Positions 1 through 12,835 of a DNA stretch of 64,000 nt are shown here, one piece after another. The number at the start of each line of letters is the position of its first letter. Position 1 is the first letter of the stretch. The DNA is from Dichotomocladium elegans (lineage: Eukaryota > Mucoromycota > Mucoromycetes > Mucorales > Lichtheimiaceae). Both the position numbers and the translations under genes were made by a program. A model generated the notes under the pieces. The model did not search any database. It saw only the letters and a list, made by a program, of their open reading frames with translations, and had not been told where the DNA came from. Location: assembly GCA_025716815.1 (NCBI GenBank), contig JAIXMN010000013.1, positions 744,001-808,000 of the forward strand. Reading direction: 5' to 3'.

Positions 1-1
1 C

Positions 2-582
2 GAGACCCAGTACGCTTGGCCGTCTGAGGAAGTGTCTCGTGGCGATAGCACCCAGTCCACATCCATGCCCCTCCCACAGGAGGCCGTATCGGATATCACA
101 GCAGCCAATATCCGCACGGTGGAACATGCGGAAAGTGATGCAAGCGGAAAGCCGCTAACTGTCACCAATCATACCTCGTTGCGCCCGAATGGGGTGACCT
201 ATATTCATGGTAATTTTCTCTCTAGACCCCCCTGCAAGTTTCACCATGCGGTACCTTTGCTTTCACCTCTCCTCCCAAACCACCCCCCCAAAAAAAACAC
301 CCGGCCCCAATCACTGCCACCCCCTCCCTCCCTTACTTACCTCTCACGCTTCCAAACTGATTATGGGTATCCTTTGCAGATAAGATTGGCCTTCATCGTA
401 TTGCCAATCCTGACCTATACCAGGGCGCTGTCTCGCTCCACCTTTATACCCCTCCTTACCAGGTGTGCAAGACATTTGAAGAAAGAAGTGGACGGGCCCG
501 TGTCGGTGGCAAGTGTACTTTCTATTCCGTTGGGGGAGTACGCTGCGCAGATGAGCAGCCGCTGTCGTCATCGTTGTCTTAA
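2..582 (+). CDS. CDO1: Cysteine dioxygenase, 3' part (5' end outside the window)
   Basis: Cysteine dioxygenase is a cytosolic non-haem iron cupin that oxidises L-cysteine to cysteine sulfinate, the entry to taurine and sulfate formation. Two exons are visible, 2-209 and 380-582, joined in phase 1 across a 170-bp GT-AG intron; stop TAA at 580-582. The joined protein reads IHDKIGLHRIANP then AVSLHLYTPPYQVCKTFEERSG, the conserved C-terminal CDO block (the HLY histidine and the cysteine-binding region). The N-terminal cupin with the first iron histidines lies left of the window. The C-terminal tail is short and ends in a serine-rich stretch. Family identity rests on motif order recalled from eukaryotic CDOs and is quite secure; the upstream start cannot be seen. 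Confidence 0.85.
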
Positions 583-1265
583 AGTTTGAGTTGTTGTCCA
601 TGTAATAAATCCAAAGTATCAAGAAGTCCTTTCGAAAGTGAAAGTAAAAGTAGCTGAGAGAAATATTGGGGAAAAGCAAAAGGAGAAAGCAAACGACCTT
701 TTTTCAACGGCTCATTTCTTTTAAAGAATGGAGTATATCTTGTTGACCAGTCTTTGAACTCGACGATGGCGAAATCATCCGCTCTTTTCATTGGCTGACA
801 GCCAGGTGATGAGGATTCGTCATTCGGAGATCGAATTCCCTTATCCCTCTTTTCTCTCGCTCTTCATTTTTGCAGACGCAAACCCCTGCCTTGAGCCTCT
901 GAAACTCATTGCTATTTTTGGAACATGTTCACTTTTTTGTGCAAGACCATACAGCATTTCTTCATCTGTTTTGGGGCGTGACCTGAAGGCGCAACATCCG
1001 ATATCCCATGGATGATCAAAAAGGTAGCTTCCTTAGTGTTATTCCAAAACACGGCAAGTAGTCGGGGGCAGAAGTAGGAGGAAAATGGACGTTGAAGAGC
1101 CCATTTCTTTTCTTTTCCTGGGGGGGGGTGTGTGGCGGGCGAGTGGTGGTTGAGAAAAAGTGCGCAAGGGCGTTCAAGGTGTACAATGTAGAATAAAGTT
1201 TGGTGCGGTTTTCCCTACGGTCTTGCACCTGAACGGTATAAAGCATCCCTATAGTAAAATCTACA
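583..1265. other. Intergenic region between CDO1 and the BSD-domain gene
   Basis: No ORF here has family motifs or fits a splice pattern. An AATAAA-like sequence at about 603-608 may serve CDO1 polyadenylation. The right end (about 1195-1265) should hold the promoter and leader of the BSD gene; no clear TATA box is seen. Confidence 0.4.
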
Positions 1266-2729
1266 ATGGACGACATGTATCAGTATGCATCTGCTGCTGT
1301 GAACAGCAACTCGACTAACAGCAGCAACATGGGCCAAGGGGGTACTCATGCAGCAGAGACGAACGACATTGTGTTGCAGGCATTCACTAATTTCGGCTGG
1401 GGCAACCGCTTCAGCAGTCTTCTTGATACCGTCAAGAAACAAGTAAGATTATCGTCCGCTCACTTGCATGGCAAAACCCGTGCCAGTCCTCATAAATTAT
1501 GGCCCATCTCCCACCTCAGAGCGGTGCCATTATTGATGTCACTCGTCGCGATCTCGAGGAAATTGCTACACTGCTGCGTGAGGATGGTTCCCCTACCCCA
1601 ACACGTGGAATGAGCCCTTCCACATCATCCACGACAACAGACCCAAGTGCTGCGAGTGGAAGTCATAGCACCCGCGGCAGGGACAACAATAACGATAGTG
1701 ATGCTCGTACTGCCTTTTCGGCATTGCGTGATCGTATCGGTGCGCTCGATCTCAATGGGATTTTGCCTACCCAACGCTTGCCTGAAAATATGGATCTCAG
1801 CCAGCTTAAGAACGAGGTCGTCCAAGGCACACGGTATGCCGAGCAATATCTTTCCAAATTTGGGTCAGAAGTATTTGACATCCTCAGCAACGCCATCACC
1901 ATCCGTGAGCCAGAAGAACACACACAACAACAACAACAACAACAGCAGCAGCAGCAACGCGTCTTGTAAGACGAAGGCTTTTTTTCGGAGGAGAGGGCTA
2001 ATTGCAGATGGGTTTCCTAAAACACAACTCCCGTCTAGTGCTACGCGCAAGGAAAATTTGCTTGCAAAGATGCGTACGGATCCAAATACATTCCTCCAGG
2101 AACCCAAAGAAAGCAAAATCCTCAACACGTTCGTGGCCAGCTTCAATATTGACGATTATACAGACGAAATAGCGAAATTGTTGGATGATATGCCCGACTT
2201 GCGCGAAGTCATGAATGAATTAGGTAGCGATCTTCCCTCTTTTGGCATTTCAGTATGGCGGAGATACTGATATCCGCCCTCTTTTTTGAAAGTCCCTGTC
2301 AAGGTCAGCTATCCTATTTTCTGGCAGCGATATTTTTATCATGCATGGTGTATTGACCAAGAGGAGAAAAAGCGGCAAATGATCGTCCAAGAGGCAGAAG
2401 ATGACGACGACGCAGATTTCAAATGGGACTCAGACGAGGAAGATCAAATGATCAAGGAGCTTTCAAGCAATTCAAACGACGAGGCAAAACGCTCCTTGGA
2501 GAGCAAACTCATTGATGGTAGCAGCGGCGCAGGTGTTGGTGGTGGCGGTAGTGGAGGAGGAGTCGGAGGAGGATCAGATACAGATTTTAGTAATATCTCG
2601 GAGCCTGCCTCAACCGAAGCCAGCCTGGTTTCGCCTCCATTGAGATCCCAGGCCGATGGTGATGATTGGATCAAGGCAGATGCAAAAAGAAAGTCAGAGG
2701 AAGAGGATAGCGACAGCGATTGGGAGTAG
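1266..2729 (+). CDS. BSD-domain protein (BSDC1/Dos2-like)
   Basis: Exons 1266-1442, 1520-1965, 2039-2223 and 2293-2729 join with matching phases (0, 2, 1) to a protein of about 414 residues. The middle carries a BSD domain: residues NTFVASFNIDDYTDEIAKLL followed, across the last intron, by VPVKVSYPIFWQRYFYHAW, containing the paired aromatic residues that define BSD domains. The acidic tail has the DFKWDSDEED motif found in BSDC1-type proteins, then a Gly-rich and Ser/Asp-rich end. A CAA/CAG run gives a Gln tract just before intron 2. The start ATG at 1266 follows a short leader and gives a Ser/Asn-rich N-terminus. BSD proteins include TFIIH p62 and yeast Dos2, but the role of this subgroup is poorly defined, so no function is claimed beyond the domain. 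Confidence 0.82.
1924..1957 (+). repeat. CAA/CAG microsatellite coding for poly-Gln
   Basis: Tandem CAA then CAG triplets lie at the end of exon 2 of the BSD gene and encode about 11 glutamines. Such a tract may vary in length between strains. Confidence 0.9.
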
Positions 2730-3211
2730 TTTGTGGTGTGTACGCGAACAATGATACTATCAAACACAGATAAATAATACTAGTCGGAAAAGGACAGAGC
2801 TTAGAGGAGATATTTGATTTGTGCCTTCTCTTTCACCCCCCCCCAAGAAAAAAAAGACGGAGGGAAAGGCGATGTTTTGTTCCTTTCTCAGCGTGGGACA
2901 GCAATCGCGTATAGTCGCATATTGTAAACGATGCAGCATCCGAAGATGGTTGTGTTCTACAATGCTGTTGAAATCAAAAGAAAAAAAGAGAAACCGAGAA
3001 ATTGCTCTGAGCTGGCGTCTTTGCTATCCTAGTCACAGGGCTCAGTTTTTTTTTGTGCGGGTGTCCTACGTCACAAATTAGGAAAGCACCGGTGGTGGGA
3101 GCGGGGAAAGTGGGAAGGACCAGGCAAACGGTTATTTAAGCAACTTGTTAACTGGCCTTAACATGGCCCTAAAAAGCCACACACACACACTCCTCAGCAC
3201 TTTTTTTTCAT
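2730..3211. other. Intergenic region upstream of MOT1
   Basis: The stretch holds homopolymer C and A runs near 2836-2855, a short CA repeat at about 3178-3190 and no convincing ORF. It should contain the 3' end of the BSD transcript and the MOT1 promoter. A T-run just before 3211 precedes the very short first MOT1 exon. Confidence 0.35.
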
Positions 3212-6200
3212 ATGGCGACAAGGTAAACTTCCTTTTTGTTCCACCTTATTTGTGTACCGCTGCAGACGGTTCCTCCTGGAGATGACCACCATGGACCAAC
3301 CTTTCGTCCTTCACACATAGACTTGATCGCCTGGTGCTCCTGTTAGACACCGGATCGACCGCTTCAGTCCGACGCACTGCCGCTCAGCAACTTGGTGAAA
3401 TCCAAAAGCAACATCCTGGGGAGCTGTACAATTTGCTTTCTAGGGTGAGATTCTTTTTTATTTTTCAGTTCTTTCTCTTGGTTGATGTTGTTGCGTGGCT
3501 GGTATGTGCGCGTTTCGTACTAAAAAAATATCAACGCAAACAGGTGGTAGTTCATTTGCGCAGCAAAGCATGGGATACACGTTGGGCTGCTGGTCTAGCA
3601 TTAGAAGCCATCGCCACTAATGTTCCTCCCTGGGAACCTGCCAGCACTGAATCATTGACAGACGAAGAGAAACACTCTGCGGACCTAGATGATGCCGTCC
3701 ACAAGCTTGCTTTCGACCAGTTCGATCTAGCGTCTGTCCTGGCACATGGCAAACTCCTGCTAGGATCTGCAGGAAAAGAGTATGACATTGATCTATCGGA
3801 CATGACACCTCAGGAACGACTTGAAATGCAGCGTCAAAATCTCAAAAAGCGACTTGGCCTAACGAGCCAATTCATGGATGGTACGACAAAAGCAAGCTAT
3901 TTTCATTGCAAGAAAATAAACATGTTTTGTTGGCTTTTAGTGGACCTTGTGGACGATGCAGATCTTGTAACCAGTAAAAAGACGCCACTATCAAAGATAC
4001 AAACATCAGGAAACAACAGCCCAGGGCCTCCGTCTACATTGCCCCTTCCACATGCATCAACCGCTGCTGCTGGTGCGTCCGGTCCACCTGCTACCCCTGC
4101 CGTTGCAGAAATTAATATGGCCGGTCTATCTGCACGGGAACGCGCAATGCTGAAGCGGAAAATGAAGCAAGACGCAAAGCTGAATAAGAATAAGGAAAAG
4201 TACGTGGGCGGGCCGATGAGAGATTTAAAAAAGGGTAAATAACTCAGTAGCTCTCCTTCTCTATCTAGAGTGCGCGTTGTCGACCTCAAGGGCAAATCCA
4301 CAGCGACACCCGTCAAAGTCGAGCCCGAGAAAGAGGGTGAGTGAGTTACATGGATGTTTCTTTTTTGGAAACGCGTAATCCTGAAAAGTATCCGCTCGAT
4401 AGCGTTCGAGTTGACTGCCCAGCCTCAATCCAATAAGTTTGTCGTCGAGTCAAGAAAGCAACCAGCATCTCAGGATGCATCTCTGGTGCAACGGACTCCT
4501 CTGGATTGGCCTTTCACAATGATCTGTGAGCATCTGTGCATGGACTTGTTCGATCCTGCTTGGGAAATTCGTCACGGTGCGGGTATTGGGCTGCGAAGTA
4601 TCCTAAAAGCCCACGGCGACGGAGCAGGAAGGCGAGGTATGCTGCAAGATTGCTTTTGCGTACAGTGCGGTATTTAAATTAAAACACAATGTCTAGTGGG
4701 GTCTACCAAGGAAGAGAACGAGAAGGCACACAATGGATGGCTAGAGGATGTCGCCATTCGCCTCTTGTGCGTCTTTGCGCTCGACCGTTTTGCTGATTTC
4801 GTGTCGGATCAGGTCGTCTGTCCTGTGCGTGAGACATGTTCACAGACGCTCGGTGTGGTGATGCAGTATATGCAACCCGACGCCGTCAAAAAGGTCCACA
4901 CCACGCTTTTAGCTCTGATCACTCAGGATAGCCCTGCCTTCAATGGCCGGTCCATCTGGGAGGTGCGTCACGCTGGCCTCTTGGGTCTCAAATATGCAGT
5001 CGCAGTCCGCAAAGACCTCGTAGAGATGCTTGTCGATGGCACAACAGGCGCAGTTATTCTCGGACTACGCGATCCCGATGATGACGTACGCGCCGTTAGT
5101 GCAGCTACCCTACTTCCAATCACAGCTGAATTTGTTCGCATGAGCGGCGAGGATCGCGTGCGAGATGTCATCACTACATTGTGGGATTGTCTGATAGACC
5201 TCAAAGATGATTTGACAGCTTCAACAGGTGCGGTCATGGACCTGATTGCAAAAATGTTTGAACAAACCGGTGTCATGGAAATTGTACGAGCACGCTGTTC
5301 TCTTTCGGAACTTGTCCCACGTCTCTATCCTTTCTTCCGGCATACTATCACTGGTGTTCGACTGGCTGTTCTCAATACTCTTTTGACGTTTCTCGAGTGT
5401 GGAACTGCAGCAGATTGGCTAGACGAGCGTGTGTACCGGTTGGTATTTCAAAATCTCGTGGTTGAGGAGAAGCCACAGGTGCTGGAGAAGACACTTGCCG
5501 TATGGCGTGACTTGACGATCGGCGGACGCGTCGATCACCAGCTTGTCTTGACTGGAACACAGAACTGGTTAGGCAGCTGGTTCGAGGTTGCCATGACTCC
5601 CATCGGTCAGCCGCTGGATGTCGCCACCCACTTCTACAAACCCCCCGGTGCGTTCGGTTTAGGCGGCCAAGTGACCATCGACACGGCGACGAAGAAGTCG
5701 AGCGGGAAAAAGATGGCCGCTACAAGCAAGGCGAAGTCCGTTACCAGCGACATTCGTCGCTCTGATGACCAGGGTGGCGAACCAGGCCATAACCTTGACG
5801 CGGGTATGATAGCGCAAGACTTTTCGTTGATCACCACCGAACAAGTAATGCGATGCCGAGTAGCTTGTGCTGCAGCGCTGGGGATGGCAATGAGCATGTG
5901 GCCAGACGAATCAATGGAGATGTCATATCAGGAGGTTCTTCTCACGCTCCTCACGTCTCAATGGGCAATTAAGCGCCAACTCGGAGCGATGGCAGTTGAG
6001 GAATGGGCCAAGGCTGTACTTCAGACGCGGTACAATGCGACATGCGTGAGCGATTTAGCCAGCACTACTGTCCTGGCATCCACTCATGCATTTCCACGCA
6101 CGCTTTCCCGGGCAATGATCACCAGTTTAGAGACGGGCGTATCGCAGACAAGTGGATTCTATTTTGAGCTTGTGCATGTCCTGAAGCGTATACGTGGCGA

Positions 6201-9200
6201 ATGTCAGGCCCTTCTGAATTCCTTCGCAGAAGCTAAAGTTGCGGCGTCAGCATTACCGGTATTGCCTGTCCCAGTACTTGGCGAGGCTCTCCCTGGTCAT
6301 GACGTTCAGATGTTCACGATCGAAACAGCGAGTTGGTTGGTCAGCGAAGCGTATGCCAAACTTGTGGCCCAGGTACCGCGTGGTAAAGGACGAGCGGCCA
6401 TCGTTAGTGGACTCGAAGAGCGGCAGAAGCGCGTGGTGGCATCGATAGGTTATTATGAAGAATTGAAGCAAAAGATGGAAATCCACGTGTATGCGAGCAC
6501 TGCTGGCGCAGTGGTAGAGCTGGGCGAATTGCCTACGAAGCTGAATCCGATCATCCGGAGCGTGATGAACAGCATCAAGGTGAGTTCAGTTTCCGGAGAA
6601 AATTGCGATCGATAAAAAATGTTAAGTTTGTCCCCAGTTTGAAGAAAATGCGGATTTGCAACAGCGATCTGCACGGACGCTCGCTGATCTCATTGCGCTG
6701 TGTGTTCGTGCAACGGGCCGTATCAACCCCGCCGACAAGATCGTCAAGAATCTTTGCACCTTCCTCTGCTCAGACACGACAAAGACCCCTGTGTTCGCAG
6801 AAAACCGAACCAAACTAGGCATCCTGTCCATCCAGAAGGATGAGAATAGCAGCAGTAAATCGTCCGTGGCTGCCGCAAAGGAATCAGCAATCGCCTTGTC
6901 CTCGACACAAAAAGAAGTCCAATTTATGAAGCGTGGCGCACAGACGGCGCTTAAGGAACTCTGCAACCAGTTCGGTGGTCGTGTGTTTGAGGTGGTTCCC
7001 AAGCTTTGGGAGTGCATGACCGACCGGCTCCGCTTCGTTTTTAGTCAGGACATGAGCTCGCGCGGCGTGCCAAATGCAGATATCATGATGGAGGCGGACG
7101 TCATGCTTGGCCAGGATGTGATTGATGCGATGACGGTGATGACGACAGTGGTACCTTACCTGTCTGAAGTGCTGTGGAAAGACGTGAGTAGTCGGTACGG
7201 CTGCATCATGGCAACGGGGAATGCTCATATGCATATGTATACTACATAGGTTGTGCAAGTGGTGCCGCTGATTGCCAAGGCGCTTCAATCATGTTATGAA
7301 GTAGTTCGGCACGTCAGTGCCCAATGCCTCGCGACTATCTGTAACACAATCACGGCTGAGAGCATGCAGATTGTTGTGGAGCATGTACTTCCATTGCTGG
7401 GCGATACGGGTAACGCAGTGCACCGGCAGGGTGCAGCAGAGCTTATCTATCATATCATCCAAATGCTGGATACGAAGATCTTACCTTACACAATATTCTT
7501 AATTGTGCCCGTACTTGGGCGTATGAGTGACGCGGACGACGCGGTGCGATTGATTTGCACCAATTGTTTTGCACTGCTCATTCGGCTAGTACCGTTAGAA
7601 GCAGGCATACCTGATCCACCTGGGATGTCTGCCGAATTTCTGGCACACCGTGATCAAGAACGGCGATTTCTGTCGCAATTGTTGGATAGCAGCAAGGTCG
7701 AGAATTTTGAGATTCCAGTCAAGATCAATGCAGAGCTCCGCAAGTATCAGCAAGAAGGTGTTAATTGGTTAGCATTTCTCAACAAGTTCCACTTGCATGG
7801 AATTTTGTGCGATGGTAAGAGTTCGAATCAAAAAGCGCAAAGTGGGTCGTATTTTCTGAAGAAAAGGGGTTGATTATGCAATGTAGATATGGGTCTCGGA
7901 AAAACACTTCAGTCTATATGCATCTTAGCAAGCGATCACTATTCCCGGGCTCAAAAGTATGCCGCAACACAATCACCTGATGCGGTACCATGTCCATCAC
8001 TTGTAATCTGCCCTCCCACACTGACAGGACATTGGTACCATGAGGTGCTCAATTACTCGGAAAATCTGAAGCCGCTCCTGTACACGGGCGGACCAGCTGA
8101 ACGAAAACGGTGAGCTGTATAATGTATAACTGTAGGTACAACTGATACTCATCCCTTCTTCTCTAGATTACGCAGCAGCATCAAAGATTATGATGTTATC
8201 ATCATGTCGTACGATATCATTCGCAACGATATTGATGATCTAGGGACCATTCATTGGAATTATTGTATTCTTGATGAGGGACATATTATCAAGAATGCAA
8301 AGACCAAAATCACAAAGGCCATCAAAACGCTGCAGTCAGACCACCGACTTATTCTTTCTGGAACGCCGATCCAGGTAAGCAAAAAAAAAAGACGACAGCA
8401 GGAAAGAAAGATGGATCTGACGTTCGGCCATTGAATAGAACAACGTCCTGGAATTGTGGTCGCTATTTGATTTCTTAATGCCGGGATTTCTTGGTTCCGA
8501 AAAATTATTCAATGAACGCTTTGGAAAGCCCATCTTGGCCAGCCGAGACAGCAAGAGCTCATCTAAAGAACAAGAGGCAGGCAAGTGTCACGTGTATCGG
8601 GGCTATCTGCCGACCTTTTGCTTATCGATAGGATGATGAATACAGGTGCGTTGGCGCTCGAAGCATTACACAAGCAGGTGTTACCATTTTTATTGCGGCG
8701 TCTCAAAGAAGACGTTCTTCATGACCTTCCTCCAAAGATTATTCAGGATTATTACAGCGATCTCAGTGATTTGCAGAAGACGCTATACGAAGAATTTGCA
8801 AAGTCGCAGACAAAGCACGTAGTGGAGAAGGAGATCGAGGAAGAGAAAGAGGAGGCTACGTCGCAGCGCGGCAAATCTGCGACGCACATATTCCAAGCGC
8901 TGCAGTACTTGCGCAAGCTGTGCAACCATCCTTTGCTTGTGCTGAACGAAAAGCACCCGAGCTACGATAGAGTGCAACAGATGCTTACGCGGACAGGCAC
9001 ATCGCTTCATGATATACACAATGCACCGAAGCTCCAGGCGCTAAAGTAAGTCATAAGAGCAGGACAACAACGAGAGTTTGGGAATCAGGAATTCACGCTG
9101 ATGGTTTTGTTATGGTGCTATAGACAATTGTTAGGGGAATGTGGTATTGGAGCGACTACGAGTGAATCGGAGAACGACCCGGCAGCGATGGCGGCAGGCG

Positions 9201-9856
9201 CTGTGAGCCAGCACCGGGCACTGATCTTTTGCCAGCTCAAGACAATGCTCGATATCATTGAAAACGATCTATTTAAGAAGCTGATGCCAACTGTGAGCTA
9301 TATGAGGCTGGATGGGTCTGTCGATGCGAGCAAGCGGCATGATATTGTACAGAAATTCAACGCGGATCCGTCCATCGACGTGCTGCTGCTGACGACGCAT
9401 GTGGGAGGGCTAGGTCTTAATCTGACGGGAGCAGACACGGTGATATTTGTGGAGCACGATTGGAACCCGATGAAGGATCTGCAGGCGATGGATCGCGCTC
9501 ATCGGTTGGGCCAGAAGAAGGTTGTGAATGTGTATCGTCTGATTACGCGAGGGACGCTCGAGGAGAAGATTATGGGCCTACAGAAGTTTAAACTGAACAT
9601 TGCAAACACCGTGGTCAATCAACAAAATTCTGGGCTTCAGAGCATGGACACGGACCAGATCCTGGACTTGTTCAATGTTGCAGGATCACGAGAGGAGCCG
9701 AAGAAAAGAAAGGACGCATCAGGAGCGACAGGAGGGCAGAATAACGAGGTCGGGGGCAAGGCCAAGGCCGTGCTTGAGAATCTGGAGACCCTGTGGGAAG
9801 AAAAGGACTACGAAGAAGAGTACAACATCGATAGTTTCATTAGTGGACTTAAATAA
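3212..9856 (+). CDS. MOT1: MOT1/BTAF1, SNF2-family ATPase that removes TBP from DNA
   Basis: Fourteen exons close in phase: 3212-3222, 3321-3444, 3544-3880, 3941-4234, 4271-4336, 4403-4636, 4697-6579, 6638-7183, 7250-7814, 7887-8109, 8167-8374, 8439-8580, 8646-9045, 9124-9856, giving about 1921 residues, the usual MOT1 size. The first exon codes only for MAT and part of Arg; it was chosen because it splices exactly to LDRLVLLLDTGST, the family N-terminus. The N-terminal half is HEAT-repeat rich and binds TBP. The C-terminal Snf2 ATPase shows DMGLGKT (Walker A), LDEGH (the MOT1-type DEGH box), SGTPIQNN, then helicase motifs LTTHVGGLGLNLTGAD and RAHRLGQ. MOT1 acts in the nucleus and uses ATP to strip TBP from promoters. 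The 12th intron (8581-8645) begins with GC, not GT. TBP itself is encoded at 44.7 kb. Confidence 0.95.
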
Positions 9857-10763
9857 TCATGTTTTTTAGAGAGAAGTTTGCAAATCTATATATCTATTAA
9901 TCATTTCCATCAAGGCCAACAGGCAGTGATCGGCTTCGCTCATGCAGCGCGCGTGCTCCGAAGAATGCTGCGTCGTCGAGAGTGGTGGAACGATCAGAAG
10001 CGGAGCGCACAAACGCACGTGCTGAATACTATGGGTACTTGAGCTTTTCAATGAGCGGACTTTTTTAGGGGTCTGCCATTGTGCGTGTGTTTCATTTTAA
10101 GACAGCCAGACAGCCAGACGAGTTTCCTTCCGCATGCATGCTTTCCCCCACCCCGCCAAAAAAAAAAAAAAAAGTGAGTGTGGGTGTGGGTGATAACCGA
10201 CTTTTTTTTTCCCTTTTCTTCTTCGTTTACTACATCTAAAAAAAAATCCGCTACGCTCCTTTTCTTTCCTGTTGCTTCTCCCCATCCCTACTATTCGTTC
10301 ATTTACATAACTCGCTCTCCTTCCTACCCGCTCTGTCCAAACCAAAACCACCCCCCACACGCTCACATTCACATACAAGAAAAAAGTTGCCTTCCTAAAA
10401 GGGTATTTCTACTTCCTCTCAACCCCCCGTCGCGCCGCCACCGTCACTTTACGCTCGCTCTCATTCTCATTCTTGAACTTTTAAAAGGTAATTTCAGCGC
10501 CGGATTTTTTCTTTCTGCAATTGCATGGATGAGTGGAGACCGATTGGTTTGGGCAATGGACGGAATGAGGAGCGCGTGGGTGGATACTCTTTATTTTACT
10601 TTTGAAGAATGCCAAAAAGCCACGAGGTCCTTTGCGAAAAGAGATAAAAAACATCCGCTTCTCGCTCCGGTTCATGTTGTCTTTTTTTTTTATTCTTGGA
10701 GTGAGAAAGAGAGAAAAACTGAACTGTCTTTTTTTATCTACTGTATCTTTTTGTATTCTAGTC
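9857..10763. other. Intergenic region upstream of casein kinase I
   Basis: This holds the MOT1 3' flank and a long pyrimidine-rich tract (about 10200-10480) typical of a fungal promoter or 5' leader. An A15 run sits at about 10158-10172. A possible 5'-leader intron could end at TTCTAG just before the ATG at 10764. No other gene is supported. Confidence 0.4.
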
Positions 10764-12222
10764 ATGGCCGGAAGTCAATCTCAGTCCGTGACAAATGGCA
10801 ATCCCTTCTCTTCGCACAATGTCGTCGGTGTTCATTACCGAGTCGGCAAGAAAATCGGAGAAGGCAGCTTTGGTATTATTTATGAAGGTAGAAAACGAAA
10901 CATGCCCCGCCCCCGCCCCCCCCCGCACACATATGTCAAAAGAGTAACACAAGTAGAAAAGGTACCAATCTACTCAACAACCAGCCAGTGGCCATCAAGT
11001 TCGAGCCTCGGAAAAGCGATGCGCCACAACTACGCGATGAGTATCGAACCTATAAAATCATGGCCGGCTCGAGTAAGTTGGTCTTTGAGGAAATAAAATA
11101 CAGCCGTGCTTTCTTGCTGAAACGAATCACTTCCCAGCTGGTATACCCAATGCTTACTATTTTGGCCAAGAGGGACTACACAACATTCTCGTGATCGACT
11201 TGCTGGGGCCCAGTCTGGAGGATATGTTTGACATTTGCGGTCGACGCTTCTCAATGAAGACTGTGGCCATGCTCGCCAAACAAATGGTAACAAAGGAGGG
11301 ACGGCGATGGAGGAGATGAGCGATGATGATTAAAACAAGCGCGGCCGTGCATGGTTTCTAGTTGACTCGAGTACAGACTATCCACGATAAGAACTTGATC
11401 TACCGTGACATCAAGCCCGACAATTTTCTGATTGGCAAGCCGGGCACGAAAATGGCCAACCAGATCTTCATTGTAGATTTTGGCATGGCCAAGCTATACC
11501 GCGATCCCAAGACAAAGCAGCACATTCCGTATCGCGAAAGAAAGAGTCTCTCGGGTACGGCCCGGTACATGAGCATCAATACCCATTTGGGTCGAGAGCA
11601 ATCGCGTCGCGACGACTTGGAGGCGCTTGGCCACGTCTTCATGTACTTTTTGCGAGGCTCGCTACCCTGGCAAGGGCTTAAGGCGGCGACAAACAAGCAA
11701 AAGTATGAAAAGATTGGCGAGAAAAAGCAGACGACGCCTATCAAGGACCTGAGCAACGGTTTCCCCGAAGAATTTAGCATTTATCTCCAGTATGTGCGCA
11801 AGCTCGGGTTTGAGGAGACGCCCGACTATGATTTCTTGCGAGAGCTCTTCTCGAAGGCGATCAAGAACGCGGGCGAGGTCGAGGACGGTGTGTACGACTG
11901 GATGCTACTGAATAATGGCAAGGGTTGGGAAACGCTCTCGAAACGCCAGGCTACGCGTCAGGGTCTGCCTGCGCCTGCCAAGAAGGTTATTGCAGACAAT
12001 CAGCGCCATATGGCTGCTGCTGCCGCTGCCGCGGCTAATCCTACTGCAGACAAGCAGCAGCAGCCGTATCCGGGTGAATCCGCCCGCGCGGATTATGCAA
12101 CCGGAGGCTCGCCGCATGCGGTGCCCGCCGTCGCAACCGATGCACCGGCGCCTGCAGCAACCACACAGCAGCCGAAGAAACGGGGCTTGCTGGCAAAACT
12201 GACATGTGGTCTTTGCCACTAA
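10764..12222 (+). CDS. Casein kinase I (membrane-type, Yck/Cki1-like)
   Basis: Exons 10764-10887, 10962-11072, 11138-11286 and 11362-12222 join in phase to about 414 residues. Kinase landmarks are in order: glycine loop [14 protein letters not shown], the lysine in [11 protein letters not shown], the catalytic loop YRDIKPDNF, the DFGMAK magnesium motif, and [13 protein letters not shown] with the CK1-specific SIN signature. After the kinase domain comes an Ala/Gln-rich linker and a short tail ending CGLCH. Yeast Yck1/2 are tethered to the plasma membrane by palmitoylated C-terminal cysteines, so the two tail cysteines may do the same; that is inference, since the classical CC end is absent. 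CK1 enzymes of this group act in nutrient signalling, endocytosis and morphogenesis. Start ATG 10764 gives the usual short Ser-rich N-terminus. Confidence 0.92.
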
Positions 12223-12835
12223 CTAACAACCTCTAACTGTTCCCTCACCTAGACGCGCTTTCGTACGTACCAGCATCCCGCATCGTATTGCCCTCCATCC
12301 CTCCCTTTTTACAGATCTTTATTATTACTATTATATAAAAAATTGAACAGAAAACAAAAATGGTTCGACCGTCTTTGTGCTTTGGTGAGCATATGTGTGT
12401 TCGTACAATGTCTTTCTGGGCGAGTGCAAAGAGAGCGTTCCCTGTCACATGGCGGCAAGGAATTGGTCAACGACTTGGGGACTTGACTAATTCTGTATAC
12501 AAACAAAGACAACTTGGGCTTGATCGTTCTACTCCTATTTTGTTGCTCTTGTGCGATGTGACGTAATGGGGGAGAGCGAGAGCGTCATGGGCAAAAAAGG
12601 AGAGAGACACCCCACCCCCCAAATCTCTCTCAAACAAGGATGAGACGCGCCAAGTCAAAACGGAACTCTCTTCCTTATTTCCGCTTTCCCCCTCCCGCCC
12701 CACACCCCCCCCATTATTGTTACATTTGTCTTGGCACACCATTCGATGCAGCTTCTGCCCTTGCCCATGCTCCATTCCCGCCGCTCGATCTTTCTCTTTA
12801 CCGATCCGCATGCTTTTATTCCCTCAGAGACTGCG
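12223..12835. other. Intergenic region, CK1 3' end to STIMATE gene
   Basis: The left part is AT-rich with a likely polyadenylation zone (about 12320-12360). The right part is C/T-rich (12655-12715), probably promoter and leader of the next gene. Short ORFs here lack motifs and overlap these composition biases. Confidence 0.35.

Noticed and set aside
1965..2038. Alternative acceptor at 2006-2007 for BSD intron 2
   Set aside because: It gives a stop four codons on; the acceptor at 2037-2038 keeps frame and leads into RKENLLAKMRTDPNTFL.
8585..8645. Continuous MOT1 coding through 8581-8645
   Set aside because: The open frame there encodes unrelated residues, while a GC-AG intron joins KEQEAG to ALALEALHKQ in frame as expected for MOT1.
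10178..10885. Long + strand ORF across the CK1 leader
   Set aside because: Composition is pyrimidine-driven (Phe/Ser/Pro/Leu-rich), it runs into CK1 exon 1 out of frame, and it shows no motif.
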